64,000 nt of DNA from DASRHT01 sp035293765. Lineage in GTDB: Bacteria; Chloroflexota; Ktedonobacteria; Ktedonobacterales; Ktedonobacteraceae. The DNA lies in assembly GCA_035293765.1 (NCBI GenBank), contig DATGMF010000029.1, forward strand, positions 1-64,000, in the 5' to 3' direction. Every line of letters begins with the position of its first letter. The stretch's first letter is position 1. Below are positions 44,019-52,496 of the stretch, one piece after another. The notes under the pieces were generated by a model, which saw only the letters and a program-made list of their open reading frames with translations, was not told the DNA's origin and did no database searches. The position numbers were made by a program, and so were the translations under genes.

Positions 44019-44510
44019 CTACCTATCCCATGATTGCAACGGCGCGGTAAGTTTTCTGGTAGGTTTCTCCTCCGCCCTCTGCGCAGATTGGGTAGCGAGC
44101 GCGGCCCTGAGCTGAAGCACGACCCACGAGCCCAGCATATTGCCCAGGGGTACGGCTAATAGCCCTCCGAGCAGGCTGCCGAGCAGGTAGATCAGGGCGG
44201 ATAGCCAGTGTCCCGTTGTGGCTAGCAGCACGTCACCCAGAGCGAGGCTGCTGAAGGTCGTGTAAGCCCCGAGAAAGCCGACGTTAATGAACAGGTGGCG
44301 CGTCGGCCCGATCAGGTGGCTCTCCTCGGCTAAGGCGGTGACGAAGGCGAAAAGCAGCGCGCCCGTGATATTGATAACGAAGATGTCGTAAGGCCAGCTT
44401 TTGCCCATATGGCCCTGAATAAGCAGGCTGAGCGCATAGCGCGCGATGGTGCCGCAGAAGCCACCGGCGAGAACGGCGAGCAAGCGACGATGTAGCGAAA
44501 GTTTTGTCAT
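44019..44510 (-). CDS. crcB: FluC/CrcB fluoride exporter subunit (second)
   Basis: 163 residues from the ATG at 44510, which overlaps the previous stop (TGATG); an ATG at 44522 is also possible. Fluc features: GGFCGTIARYALSL (about 14-27), the central INITGALLFAF helix, NVGFLGAYTTFSSLALGD (about 94-111) with the Phe and Thr/Ser residues that line the fluoride path, and four membrane helices. The C-terminal 30 residues are a polar extension. Two adjacent crcB genes usually make a heterodimeric channel of opposed subunits. Confidence 0.92.
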   Translation of the reverse strand: MTKLSLHRRLLAVLAGGFCGTIARYALSLLIQGHMGKSWPYDIFVINITGALLFAFVTALAEESHLIGPTRHLFINVGFLGAYTTFSSLALGDVLLATTGHWLSALIYLLGSLLGGLLAVPLGNMLGSWVVLQLRAALATQSAQRAEEKPTRKLTAPLQSWDR

Positions 44511-44881
44511 CAAATTACCCATCCCAGTGCGAAACCAATGACTACTGCCAATAGACCGAGGGCGATTGTACTCCCAAGATAGGCGAAGCTTGCGCGCGCA
44601 TTGCCCTTGCGCATGAGCTGCAAACCTTCCCAGCTCATGGTGCTGAACGTGGTGTATCCTCCGAGAAACCCTGTTGCCAGCGTTGTCTGAAGAGTGGAAG
44701 AGATGCGGTGGCGTAATGCAGCGACAAAAAGCAGACCGATCAGGAATGAACCCGAAACGTTGATCAATACCGTTCCAAGTGGAATGTGAGAACGCATGCG
44801 TTTAGCAACCAGACGACCAAGTGAATAACGTGCTGCGGCTCCTATCGAGCCAGCCAGTCCAATCAGGATGATCTGAACCAC
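44510..44881 (-). CDS. crcB: FluC/CrcB fluoride exporter subunit (first)
   Basis: 123 residues, the normal length, if the start is GTG at 44881 (GGAG 11 nt upstream). The frame is open to an ATG at 44947, but that ATG lies within the riboswitch-proximal leader and has no ribosome binding site. Motifs: GLAGSIGAAARYSLGR, INVSGSFLIGLLF and GFLGGYTTFSTMSWE, the last with the fluoride-track Phe. Four membrane helices. The riboswitch upstream confirms the fluoride role. Confidence 0.92.
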   Translation of the reverse strand: MVQIILIGLAGSIGAAARYSLGRLVAKRMRSHIPLGTVLINVSGSFLIGLLFVAALRHRISSTLQTTLATGFLGGYTTFSTMSWEGLQLMRKGNARASFAYLGSTIALGLLAVVIGFALGWVI

Positions 44882-44957
44882 TACTTTAAGCACTCCGTAC
44901 AGTTTTTCAGGCAGAGGCAATTTTACACACGAAATGGCCCCTGACATGTCTTTTTCA

Positions 44958-45035
44958 GGCGTTATCAGGAGCCATTAACATCAATGTAGTTTCGCCGGAG
45001 CCGAGACTCCGGTGAGGTGAGCCCCATCACCGTGT
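44958..45035 (-). promoter_or_regulatory. Fluoride riboswitch (crcB motif)
   Basis: Read on the minus strand from 45031: GGTGATGGGGCTCACC (the conserved GGxGAUGG start that pairs with xxCACC), then a stem GCCGGAG/CTCCGGC-like hairpin, and the conserved 3' part AATGGCTCCTGAT at 44977-44965 (consensus UGAUGGCUCCUA). It lies directly upstream of the two crcB genes. A short CCTGA...TCAGG hairpin at about 44942-44960 may be the expression platform. Identification is by recalled consensus, supported by the gene context. Confidence 0.85.
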
Positions 45036-45056
45036 ATACTCTAGTATTGTAGCATA

Positions 45057-46031
45057 CTATTTCCAGTGGCGCTGAGGCAGCCCTGGCACAGGCGAGCGGA
45101 AGGTTGGCAGACGGCTCATGCCAAGCGAGCCTACATAGACCGTGCGCAGGTCGGGACCGCCGAAGGTCACGCTGGTCACAAGCTGCAAGGTTTGCCCTGC
45201 CGTCGATAGCATGTCGGCTGGCTGGACATCGCCTGTTGCCAACCGTTCATCAAATGTCTGCAACAGTGGCTCGTTGGCATCCTCAAAAACAACGTGGTAA
45301 TCGCCATCGGGGGTGATGATGCCCACGCCGTTTCTGAGCACGGTTGTTACCCAGACGTTGCCATCGGCATCGAAGGCAAAGCCATCAACGGCGGCGCCAA
45401 TGCCAAGCCCATCGGGTCCGACCACTTCTTTATCGCTCAGGCTGCCATCGGGCTGGACGCGGAAACGGATAATGCGGCTCTTCATCGTTTCGGCGACATA
45501 GAGGTACTCGCCGCTGCTATCGAGCCGGATCTCATTGGTGAAATAGATGTCGTCTCTGACGATGCGCGGCCCCTTCTCGTCCATCAGCACAATGTAGCCA
45601 TCGGGCCTCGGACTGGCTGCTGCGGGCCACCAGTGCGGTTCGCGGGTGGAGAAGGCCATCCAGAGGCGATTGAGGTGATCGAGAAACACGTAATTCGCGC
45701 TGGATAATTTAACGCCGTCCAGCTCGGTCAGAAACTCTTCTGTGCGACCATCGGGATAGAGCTTCTGGATCGTGCCGGTGCCGATATTGGCGATGATAAG
45801 GGTGCCATCGTCCATCATCGCCAGGCCGTTGGGCTCGCCTCCCAGGCCATCGAAGAAATGCTGGTCCCCGTTGGGATCTATGCGCGTCACCCCGCCGCGC
45901 CCATCGGAGACCCAGAGCGTGCCGTCGGGCTTAGCAAGAATCGATTCAGGACGTACCAGATCGTGACCCGTATAGGTGAGGTCGCTGAGTTCGAGACGAA
46001 ACTCCTTGATAGAAGCTTTACCGGTGCTCAT
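45057..46031 (-). CDS. SMP-30/gluconolactonase-family beta-propeller
   Basis: 324 residues. Six-bladed propeller features: RPESILAKPDGTLWVSDGRGG (about 27-47, with the metal Glu), EPNGLAMMDDGTLIIAN, FTNEIRLDSSGEYLYVAE (metal Asn) and VDGFAFDADGNVWVTT (metal Asp). Family members hydrolyse lactones using a divalent metal. No signal peptide is visible. The substrate is unknown; xylulokinase 1.1 kb away on the other strand hints at sugar metabolism but no shared operon exists. Confidence 0.87.
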   Translation of the reverse strand: MSTGKASIKEFRLELSDLTYTGHDLVRPESILAKPDGTLWVSDGRGGVTRIDPNGDQHFFDGLGGEPNGLAMMDDGTLIIANIGTGTIQKLYPDGRTEEFLTELDGVKLSSANYVFLDHLNRLWMAFSTREPHWWPAAASPRPDGYIVLMDEKGPRIVRDDIYFTNEIRLDSSGEYLYVAETMKSRIIRFRVQPDGSLSDKEVVGPDGLGIGAAVDGFAFDADGNVWVTTVLRNGVGIITPDGDYHVVFEDANEPLLQTFDERLATGDVQPADMLSTAGQTLQLVTSVTFGGPDLRTVYVGSLGMSRLPTFRSPVPGLPQRHWK

Positions 46032-46180
46032 GTCGGTCCTTTCTGTAGTGAAGATTTTTGTGCTATGCTACATTGGGAGACATACATGGTGCAATAATCG
46101 CCCTTTGTTAGTATAGACGCCGTCTGTGCAGCTATTCGTAGCCGGATGTATGCTTTGATTGTACACTCAAGAGGAGAAGG

Positions 46181-46504
46181 ATGCCAAAGGTCGAGTTTTT
46201 CTATTTCGCGGATTGCCCCAGCCATGAACGCGCTCTGGCTCTGCTGCGCGCTGTGATGGAGGAGCAGAAAATATCAGCCGCAATTGAGGTTGTTGAAGTC
46301 AAGACCGAAGAAGAGGCGCGCCGCTATCGCTTTTATGGCTCGCCTACCATTCGCATAGATGGCGCTGATATCGCACCGGTGCCAGAGGGAATCGACGAGC
46401 CATCCCTTACCTGCCGGGCCTATCGACGGCCAGATGGGCGCATTTCTCCTCTGCCCCCGCGCGAACTGATCGTGACAGCTTTTCATGGGCGTTCAAAGGT
46501 GTAA
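46181..46504 (+). CDS. Small thioredoxin-fold protein
   Basis: 107 residues. The N-terminus VEFFYFADCPSHERALALL is the thioredoxin-fold start with a single Cys (CPSH) in place of CxxC; RFYGSPTIRIDG (about 50-61) carries the cis-Pro. Members of this group occur near mercury or redox genes. With one Cys it is unlikely to be a standard disulfide reductase. GAGGAGAAGG precedes the ATG. The next gene is also a redoxin. Confidence 0.82.
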   Translation: MPKVEFFYFADCPSHERALALLRAVMEEQKISAAIEVVEVKTEEEARRYRFYGSPTIRIDGADIAPVPEGIDEPSLTCRAYRRPDGRISPLPPRELIVTAFHGRSKV

Positions 46505-46574
46505 AATAGATACTGGTATCCCTTTTTGTCTGACAGGTGAATGTAAGCTTACAGTGTAAGGAGATCCCTCAAGA

Positions 46575-47117
46575 ATGGCAAAACTAATGACAGGGGATAG
46601 CGTGATTGATTTCACGTTACCTGCAACCGACGAGCAAACGTACAATGCGAATGAGCAGCTCAGAAATGCAAAGGCCCTGGTAATCGTTTTTACCTGTAAT
46701 CACTGTCCATACGCTCAGGCATGGGAAGATCGCATTAATGCGATTGCTCGCGACTACGCTCCACAGGATATACGTTTGCTGGCGATCAGTTCGAATGATG
46801 TGTCTAAGTACCCGGCTGATAATATGCCAAATATGGCGAAACGCGCTCTGGAGAAGGGCTTTGTCTTTCCCTACCTTTACGATGAAAGCCAGATAGTTGC
46901 TCATGCGTACGGAGCTGAGCGCACGCCGGAATTCTTTATTTTCGACTCTGCTGGCAAACTACGCTATCATGGAGCGCCCGACGATAATTACGAGGATGAA
47001 CAGGCGGTCAAGCATCATTATGCCCGTGAGGCCCTGGACGCTATCCTGGCGGATAAAACTGTAGCAATTGCCGAAACTCCACCGGTCGGTTGCACCATCA
47101 AGTGGAAAAATTCGTAG
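46575..47117 (+). CDS. Thioredoxin-like/AhpC-TSA family redoxin
   Basis: 180 residues. The redox motif is FTCNHCPYA (about 38-46), the CxxC-containing form common in this family of predicted peroxiredoxin-like proteins, followed by AERTPEFFIFD (about 113-123) with the cis-Pro. No signal peptide, hence cytosolic. AAGGAGA lies about 11 nt before the ATG. It is 70 nt after the preceding redoxin gene and 48 nt before xylB. Confidence 0.87.
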   Translation: MAKLMTGDSVIDFTLPATDEQTYNANEQLRNAKALVIVFTCNHCPYAQAWEDRINAIARDYAPQDIRLLAISSNDVSKYPADNMPNMAKRALEKGFVFPYLYDESQIVAHAYGAERTPEFFIFDSAGKLRYHGAPDDNYEDEQAVKHHYAREALDAILADKTVAIAETPPVGCTIKWKNS

Positions 47118-47164
47118 GCTCAGGCTGTCTGTAATGAATGGCCCGCGAGTAAAAGGAGTGCGGT

Positions 47165-48703
47165 ATGGACACATTGTTGGGTATTGATCTTGGTACAACA
47201 GGCGTGAAGGCGGCCCTTTTCGCGGCTGAAGATGGGCGTGTCCTGAGTGATGCTTTTGTCGATTATCCACTTGTTCATCCGCATCCTGGCTGGGCTGAGC
47301 AGGACCCCGCCGATTGGTGGAGGGCCACGACAGCCGCTATCCAAACCTGTTTAAAAGTTGGGGCAGCGCAGGGGGTACAGCCTGCTGATGTGCGTGGGGT
47401 TGGCCTCTCCGGGCAGATGCATGGCGTTGTGTTGCTCGATGCCAGGCGGAAGGTGTTGCGCCGCTGCATTATCTGGGCCGATCAGCGCAGCCATGCACAA
47501 TGCGTCTGGATCACCGAGAGGGTGGGAGCGAGCCGTCTGATCGAGCTGGTGAGCAATCCTGCGCTGACAGGCTTCTCTGCTCCCAAGCTGCTCTGGGTGC
47601 GCGACAACGAGCCTGAGCTATTTGAGCAGGCGCGCACCATGCTCCTGCCCAAAGACTATATTCGCTATCTGCTCACGGGCGTCATGGCAATGGAAATCTC
47701 GGACGCGGCGGGCACCTGTCTGCTGGATGTCCGGCAAGGTGTATGGTCACAGGAAGTTTTACAGGCGCTCGCACTCGATCCCGCGTTGCTGCCTCCGGTT
47801 GTGCCTGCCGATGCAGTGAGCGGCGTCATTACGGAAGGTGTAGCGGAGATGACCGGGTTGCCCGCTGGCACTCCTGTTGCTGGCGGGGGAGCTGATAATG
47901 CCTGTGGCGCGGTCGGCAACGGTGTTGTGAAATCTGGCCTTGCGCTTGTCTCCGTTGGCACAAGTGGTATTGTGCTCGCTCACGCCGATACGCCTCAGGT
48001 TGATCGCTCCGGCCCCATTCCGCGCGTGCATACCTTCAACCATGCGGTGTCGCGCTCCTGGTATCTGATGGGAGTCACACAGGGGGCTGGCCTCTCCTTG
48101 CGCTGGGTGCGTGATAATATCGGCCTGCCTGAGCGTGCCCTGGAACGCTGGACCAATATCGATGCTTACGAACATCTCGCGCGCGAAGCTGAAGGCGTTG
48201 CCGCTGGCAGCGATGGGCTGATCTTCCTGCCATACCTTCAGGGCGAGCGCACTCCTCATCTGGACCCGCACGCGCGAGGGGGATGGATAGGGCTGACCGC
48301 CAGTCATGATCGATGCCACCTGATACGTTCCGTGCTCGAGGGAGTGGCCTTTAGCCTGAAAGATTGTTTTGCCATCATCAAAGAGCAGGGACTGAGCCTT
48401 GAGCAATTGCGCGCCACCGGCGGGGGAGCCAGAAGCCCGCTCTGGCGGCAGATCATCGCCGACGTGCTCGGCGTCGAACTGGTCACGACCAACGCCAGCG
48501 AAGGACCGGCCTTTGGAGCAGCTCTCCTGGCAGGGGTTGCCGGCGGCGTTTATGCCTCAGTCCAGGAAGCATGCGAGCAGACGGTGCGCGTCGTTGAGCG
48601 GACCGAGCCGCGTCCTGCTGCCGCTCAGACCTATGCTCAGGCATATGAGACCTACCGCGCGCTCTATCCGGCTCTGAAGCCCATTATCAGCCGACCAAGC
48701 TGA
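47165..48703 (+). CDS. xylB: Xylulokinase
   Basis: 512 residues, normal for XylB, which phosphorylates D-xylulose to enter the pentose phosphate pathway. FGGY motifs: DLGTTGVKAALF at the start, GLSGQMHGVVLLD (about 77-89), the catalytic Asp region IIWADQRSH (about 101-109), GGGADNACGAVGNG (about 240-253) and RATGGGARSPLWRQIIADVLG (split over about 416-436). AAAGGAG precedes the ATG. No xylose isomerase or transporter is next to it. Confidence 0.93.
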   Translation: MDTLLGIDLGTTGVKAALFAAEDGRVLSDAFVDYPLVHPHPGWAEQDPADWWRATTAAIQTCLKVGAAQGVQPADVRGVGLSGQMHGVVLLDARRKVLRRCIIWADQRSHAQCVWITERVGASRLIELVSNPALTGFSAPKLLWVRDNEPELFEQARTMLLPKDYIRYLLTGVMAMEISDAAGTCLLDVRQGVWSQEVLQALALDPALLPPVVPADAVSGVITEGVAEMTGLPAGTPVAGGGADNACGAVGNGVVKSGLALVSVGTSGIVLAHADTPQVDRSGPIPRVHTFNHAVSRSWYLMGVTQGAGLSLRWVRDNIGLPERALERWTNIDAYEHLAREAEGVAAGSDGLIFLPYLQGERTPHLDPHARGGWIGLTASHDRCHLIRSVLEGVAFSLKDCFAIIKEQGLSLEQLRATGGGARSPLWRQIIADVLGVELVTTNASEGPAFGAALLAGVAGGVYASVQEACEQTVRVVERTEPRPAAAQTYAQAYETYRALYPALKPIISRPS

Positions 48704-48780
48704 CATCGTGGATTTGGGCTATAGATGTAGCATGGGCAACGGTTTATTATGCCTATTGTCTATGCTGTTGACGGAAAGAA

Positions 48781-49461
48781 ATGCGTATGCCAGAAAGCCA
48801 GGATTTCAGAAAACATCATAGGGAGCGCGCTTCCTCGAAACAGCGCGCAACTGAACATAACTGGCAACGATCCAATATGGTCTCCTCGAAGCAAAGCGAG
48901 CGCACACGAAACGCGAGGCGGGACTTCAAGCTGGGATTCGGCTGTCTTCTGACCTTCTGTGCCGTCGCTCTCGGCTTCGTTGTCGGCGTAAGCGTGGGAG
49001 TTTTGCTGGTCTACCTCTTCCTGCTTGCCTTTTCTGCGACGGCATTGATGAGCATGTATGGCGTTCTTGGCGTTTTTGTGGGGATTGTTAGCGCGTTCGC
49101 GGCAAATCCGGTGCTGCGCCGCCTCTGCTATCATTTGAAGCGGCGGCATTTACAGCGTCATGGCATCGCCGTTGAGGCGATAGTTGTCCACCAGCAATGG
49201 GAGATGCTGTACAATCCGAGAGGGCCCGCCGGAGATAGGTTTGAGTTGACGCTGAGCTGGCAACATCCTGATACTGGACAAAGCTATGAGTATGTGCGTA
49301 CATATCTCTACTTCTTTGGCCTTACAAGGAAAAAAAGAGAGCTGTTTGGGACCGATTACCGCTCCGGCGCTCATCTCCCCCTCTTCTTCAGTCCCAAACA
49401 TCCCTGGTACTATGTCGTCGATATTCCTTTCATCCCTACCTGGTTTGATGTCTTGTTCTAA
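48781..49461 (+). CDS. Unrecognised membrane protein
   Basis: 226 residues. The first 48 are charged; two hydrophobic segments follow (about 52-80 and 82-105), then a cytosolic or outer domain of 110 residues with a strand-rich pattern (FELTLSWQHPDTGQSYEYVRTYLYFF) that resembles DUF3592-like proteins. No catalytic motif. GGAAAG precedes the ATG at 48781, though starts at 48787 and 48877 are possible. It is followed by a convergent MarR operon. Confidence 0.7.
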   Translation: MRMPESQDFRKHHRERASSKQRATEHNWQRSNMVSSKQSERTRNARRDFKLGFGCLLTFCAVALGFVVGVSVGVLLVYLFLLAFSATALMSMYGVLGVFVGIVSAFAANPVLRRLCYHLKRRHLQRHGIAVEAIVVHQQWEMLYNPRGPAGDRFELTLSWQHPDTGQSYEYVRTYLYFFGLTRKKRELFGTDYRSGAHLPLFFSPKHPWYYVVDIPFIPTWFDVLF

Positions 49462-49501
49462 GATACGATGCCTGTTCTCTATTCAATAGATAGGCTTCAG
49501 G

Positions 49502-50014
49502 TCACAGAGCAGATAACAATCTTCCCAGTTCTTCTTTTTGCCATTCACGGACTGCTCGTAACGTTTCTACTGCCGTTTGCAGTTGCTCTGCCGGGAAAGG
49601 GATCGTCATTTCCCTGACAATCTCTGCTTCGCGCTGACGCATCCTGGTCATATATGCCTGGCCCTCCTCGGTGAGTTGGACGAGGTGAGAACGCTTGTGA
49701 GCTGCATTATCAATCAACTCGACATACCCTTCTTCTACCAGCCTGTTGACGAGCTTCTGAATATACTGGCGCGAAACTGACTTCTCGCTGGCTATCTGTG
49801 GCACCGTTTGCGGACCGTGACGGTAAAGGGCTAGGAGCACGCCTCTCCTGCCCATTGATACCGCGCCGTGACTATAAACATTTTCAATGATGGAGCTCGA
49901 TTGGTGATAAAGGAGCTCGTTTTCCTCATAGAGGAACTGAAGGGCGATGAGCGACTCCCTGCTCGATTTTGCATCTTCCGGCGTTTTCCATTGCGGGTTA
50001 TCCAGATTTGTCAC
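49502..50014 (-). CDS. MarR-family regulator
   Basis: 170 residues. Winged-helix core at about 50-125: MGRRGVLLALYRHGPQTVPQIASEKSVSRQYIQKLVNRLVEEGYVEL, then the wing NAAHKRSHLVQLTEEG. MarR dimers bind palindromic operators and release on ligand. Its ATG overlaps the stop of the membrane protein gene by four bases (ATGA). It is the second gene of the operon whose promoter holds two identical palindromes, most simply read as its own operators. Confidence 0.9.
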   Translation of the reverse strand: MTNLDNPQWKTPEDAKSSRESLIALQFLYEENELLYHQSSSIIENVYSHGAVSMGRRGVLLALYRHGPQTVPQIASEKSVSRQYIQKLVNRLVEEGYVELIDNAAHKRSHLVQLTEEGQAYMTRMRQREAEIVREMTIPFPAEQLQTAVETLRAVREWQKEELGRLLSAL

Positions 50015-50661
50015 TGACCAGCTCCTTTGCTCAATGTCCTGGCTGAACGGCTTGCTGCCGTTTTTTTCGTGTTTTGTAAGCTTCTTCCTCCTACGATAAG
50101 AAGAACTATAGCCATAGAACCAAGCCAGAGCATACCGACAAGGCTGGTTACTGCCATCCAGCCACCCCCGTTACTAATGGTTGCTATAGGGCCGAGCGTA
50201 AATTGAACCGGTACTACCAGCGGTACAATAATGGCCGTCAAGCAGAATACAGCCAACGTGAGATACGCTCGTCTCTCGTCGAAGGCCAGTCCTATGAACA
50301 GAAAATGCACGCCCAATGCCAGCGTTGCACCCGGGACCACGTATTCAAGATGGTGGAGAGCTCGTGAGACGATAAGCGCCACTATATAGCCAATGATCGT
50401 TACAGCAACTCCTACCACATAGAGCCAGACTACGCGTTTGTTTGTAAAGAGCCTGGGGCCAGTAAGCCCATGCAGCTTTCGCGAGAAACGGATCGTCAGG
50501 AACAGCAGGGGAAGGGATATAATGAGAGGCAGTAATAGCGCGAGAACCAATGGAACTCCTTGAATGACATTCAAAAGAAAAGCTCCCCAGCCCCATACCA
50601 TCACTGAGTACACGAAGAGGGTAAATCTCATAGTACGTAACGCTCGAACAGAGGTCTCCAT
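50011..50661 (-). CDS. Membrane protein co-transcribed with marR-type gene
   Basis: 216 residues from the ATG at 50661 (AAAGGAG about 10 nt upstream); upstream in-frame ATGs at 50763 and 50682 would fall in or near the promoter. Six hydrophobic segments spread over about 15-195; the family is not recognised. Coupling to a MarR regulator often marks efflux or membrane-stress functions, but no transporter signature is visible. A basic tail (KKTAASRSARTLSKG) ends the protein. Confidence 0.75.
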   Translation of the reverse strand: METSVRALRTMRFTLFVYSVMVWGWGAFLLNVIQGVPLVLALLLPLIISLPLLFLTIRFSRKLHGLTGPRLFTNKRVVWLYVVGVAVTIIGYIVALIVSRALHHLEYVVPGATLALGVHFLFIGLAFDERRAYLTLAVFCLTAIIVPLVVPVQFTLGPIATISNGGGWMAVTSLVGMLWLGSMAIVLLIVGGRSLQNTKKTAASRSARTLSKGAGQ

Positions 50662-50712
50662 AAGAGAAGCACTCCTTTGCATGGTGAAATGGCGTCTTGA
50701 TGTTGCCTTTTT

Positions 50713-50771
50713 GACAACATGGTTGTCATTCTGCATTGCAGAGTATACATAAATGACAACCATGTTGTCAA
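50713..50771 (-). promoter_or_regulatory. Promoter flanked by two MarR operator palindromes
   Basis: Minus-strand promoter TTGACA (50766-50771), 18-bp spacer, TATACT (50742-50747). Two 15-bp palindromes GACAAC-3-GTTGTC lie at 50755-50769, overlapping the -35 box, and at 50713-50727, just past the expected start of transcription. They are inverted copies of each other (spacers CAT and ATG), centred 42 bp apart, four helical turns. This arrangement predicts tight autorepression by the MarR protein of this operon. Confidence 0.85.
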
Positions 50772-50847
50772 GTAGAGCGTTTTAGGCTGTGTTGTTCGTT
50801 TTGAAAAGCGGTATGTTATATTTGCCTGGCGAGGAACGGTGCGTGAC

Positions 50848-52017
50848 TCAAGGCTCCATTTTATTCTTGGCCTCTCTAATCGCGTCGCGCAGCACATCAA
50901 GCTTCTTCTCTTTGCCTATAGGGAGCACGCGCAAGCGATTGTAGGTTTTCTCCACCCAGCCTATGTGACGTTTTGATTGATACTCGGTAGCAAGCTGAAT
51001 ACCTTTCAGAGAAAGTACGATTCCCTGGTCTAAATCACCTAGACGTAGATATGCTTCCCCTTTATCAATCGTGTATGCTCCTAGCTCCCTGAGTGGCCGG
51101 AATGGACGTAGTTTATCCGTCTGCTCGTATACTTTTAATGCTTCTTCTGGTTTCCATAATTCAGCAAATCCTCCTGCCTGTGCCCATAGCACATCATCCA
51201 GGCTAAAATCATTTGCTAGTCCAGTGATGCTATCTTTCATATCTTTCGCAATCTCAAGGGCTGCATCGATTTCATGTAGGAATGGTTTTTCATTGCCACT
51301 ATCAGCATGCACTGTCGAAAGATTGACGTGATAAATCCCTCTTACTGCCTCCGATGCTGCGTCTGCATAGGGCTTTGCTTTTTCGTAATACCGGATGGAT
51401 GTTTCAAATCTGCCTCGTTTTCTCAGCAAACTTCCCTGATACACTATGCCTGTGGTGATGATATCGGGATCATTTAATTCTTGTCCTAAGTCAACCATTT
51501 CAGAGAAATGTCCTGATGCAGCCGCAAAATCAAGCCGGTCAAAGGCCATTCGTCCTCGCATCTGGTGGGTGTAGGCAAGTAATTGCTGAGCAGGTTTTAA
51601 AAACTCGCCATGATACGAAATTAAGGCTTGGTCAAGAGCGATAGTAAGCTCTTGGAGTTTCTCCTCCAGGATTGGGGCTTGATCTGCTATCCAGAGCATA
51701 TACGAGAGCTGTACCATGTCGCGCCCGGGAGCGAGCAACATTTGCAAAATGGCACTATCAGCCTGCTCTGGTTTTTGTACCTCTATGCTTCTTTTTGGTA
51801 TCCCGCGTCCGATTTCTTCCAGCTTCTCTTGAGGAATATCCAAAATATCAGCCAGGCGCAATACTTGCGTCATACTATCCAGTTTGCGTTTGCCTTGCTC
51901 GATCTGGGATACATAGGCTCTGGTATATCCCCAGCGTTCTCCTAGTTCTTCTTGCGTCCAGCCTCGCTGTTGTCTATATGAGCGTACTAACTGTCCAAAA
52001 GCGTTGCTATTTAACAC
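50848..52017 (-). CDS. XRE-type HTH regulator with TPR-like sensor domain
   Basis: 389 residues starting with GTG at 52017 (GGAGAG about 7 nt upstream); the frame is open further to 52146 but without a start signal. Residues about 5-60 are an XRE helix-turn-helix (GQLVRSYRQQRGWTQEELGERWGYTRAYVSQIEQGKRKL). The rest consists of helical pairs of TPR type, as in regulators that sense peptides or phosphotransfer signals. Divergent from two small genes; a palindrome at 52042-52060 just before its start is a likely operator. Confidence 0.85.
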   Translation of the reverse strand: MLNSNAFGQLVRSYRQQRGWTQEELGERWGYTRAYVSQIEQGKRKLDSMTQVLRLADILDIPQEKLEEIGRGIPKRSIEVQKPEQADSAILQMLLAPGRDMVQLSYMLWIADQAPILEEKLQELTIALDQALISYHGEFLKPAQQLLAYTHQMRGRMAFDRLDFAAASGHFSEMVDLGQELNDPDIITTGIVYQGSLLRKRGRFETSIRYYEKAKPYADAASEAVRGIYHVNLSTVHADSGNEKPFLHEIDAALEIAKDMKDSITGLANDFSLDDVLWAQAGGFAELWKPEEALKVYEQTDKLRPFRPLRELGAYTIDKGEAYLRLGDLDQGIVLSLKGIQLATEYQSKRHIGWVEKTYNRLRVLPIGKEKKLDVLRDAIREAKNKMEP

Positions 52018-52041
52018 CTGTTCTCTCCACTTTCTCCGCAA

Positions 52042-52060
52042 ATGTAACACATTGTTACAT
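52042..52060. promoter_or_regulatory. Palindrome before the XRE-TPR gene
   Basis: ATGTAAC, ACATT, GTTACAT: perfect 7-bp arms. A half-copy (GTAACACATTATAG) lies at about 52137-52150, next to the divergent small gene. Suggests a shared operator controlling both directions. Confidence 0.5.
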
Positions 52061-52193
52061 GCTGGTAGCTCTCTGCTGCACACTAGAACGTCGGATGGAA
52101 CTACTATTGTTCGTGACTGCAATAAGCGCAACTGACAGTAACACATTATAGTTTGTTGCTTTCACTTTAGCAACGCAAGGAAAGGCGAAGTAG

Positions 52194-52454
52194 ATGTCAC
52201 AAAGTGAGGTATCCCGCATACGGGAGCAAATCAGGCTGGAATATGAAGCAAGCCAGCGCATATTTACCGACTTCACGTTGACTGCGAGGCACCAGTACAT
52301 CACTAAACGACAGGAGAATATTGGAGCCTGCTTTGAGGAACTGAGTAAACTGCTGTCTCCACAAGAAGCGATAGCGATTGTTTCAGAAACGCTTAACGCT
52401 TCTCATTCCTACTATGCTTCATTGAAGTGTATACCCAAACCCCATATGCGTTAG
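52194..52454 (+). CDS. Small helical protein divergent from XRE-TPR regulator
   Basis: 86 residues, highly helical (RIREQIRLEYEASQRIFTDF; SKLLSPQEAIAIVSETL). No membrane segment or motif. AAGGCGAAGTAG precedes the ATG. Not recognised. Together with the 127-residue gene 42 nt downstream it forms a two-gene unit divergent from the regulator, so the regulator probably controls it. Confidence 0.65.
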   Translation: MSQSEVSRIREQIRLEYEASQRIFTDFTLTARHQYITKRQENIGACFEELSKLLSPQEAIAIVSETLNASHSYYASLKCIPKPHMR

Positions 52455-52496
52455 GATGGCAATGAGCCATGAACTATTAAGTGGAGGAGGTTATAC

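Noticed and set aside
44882..44947. Longer N-terminus of the first crcB gene from the ATG at 44947
   Set aside because: That ATG has no ribosome binding site, overlaps the riboswitch expression platform, and would add 22 residues not found in FluC proteins.
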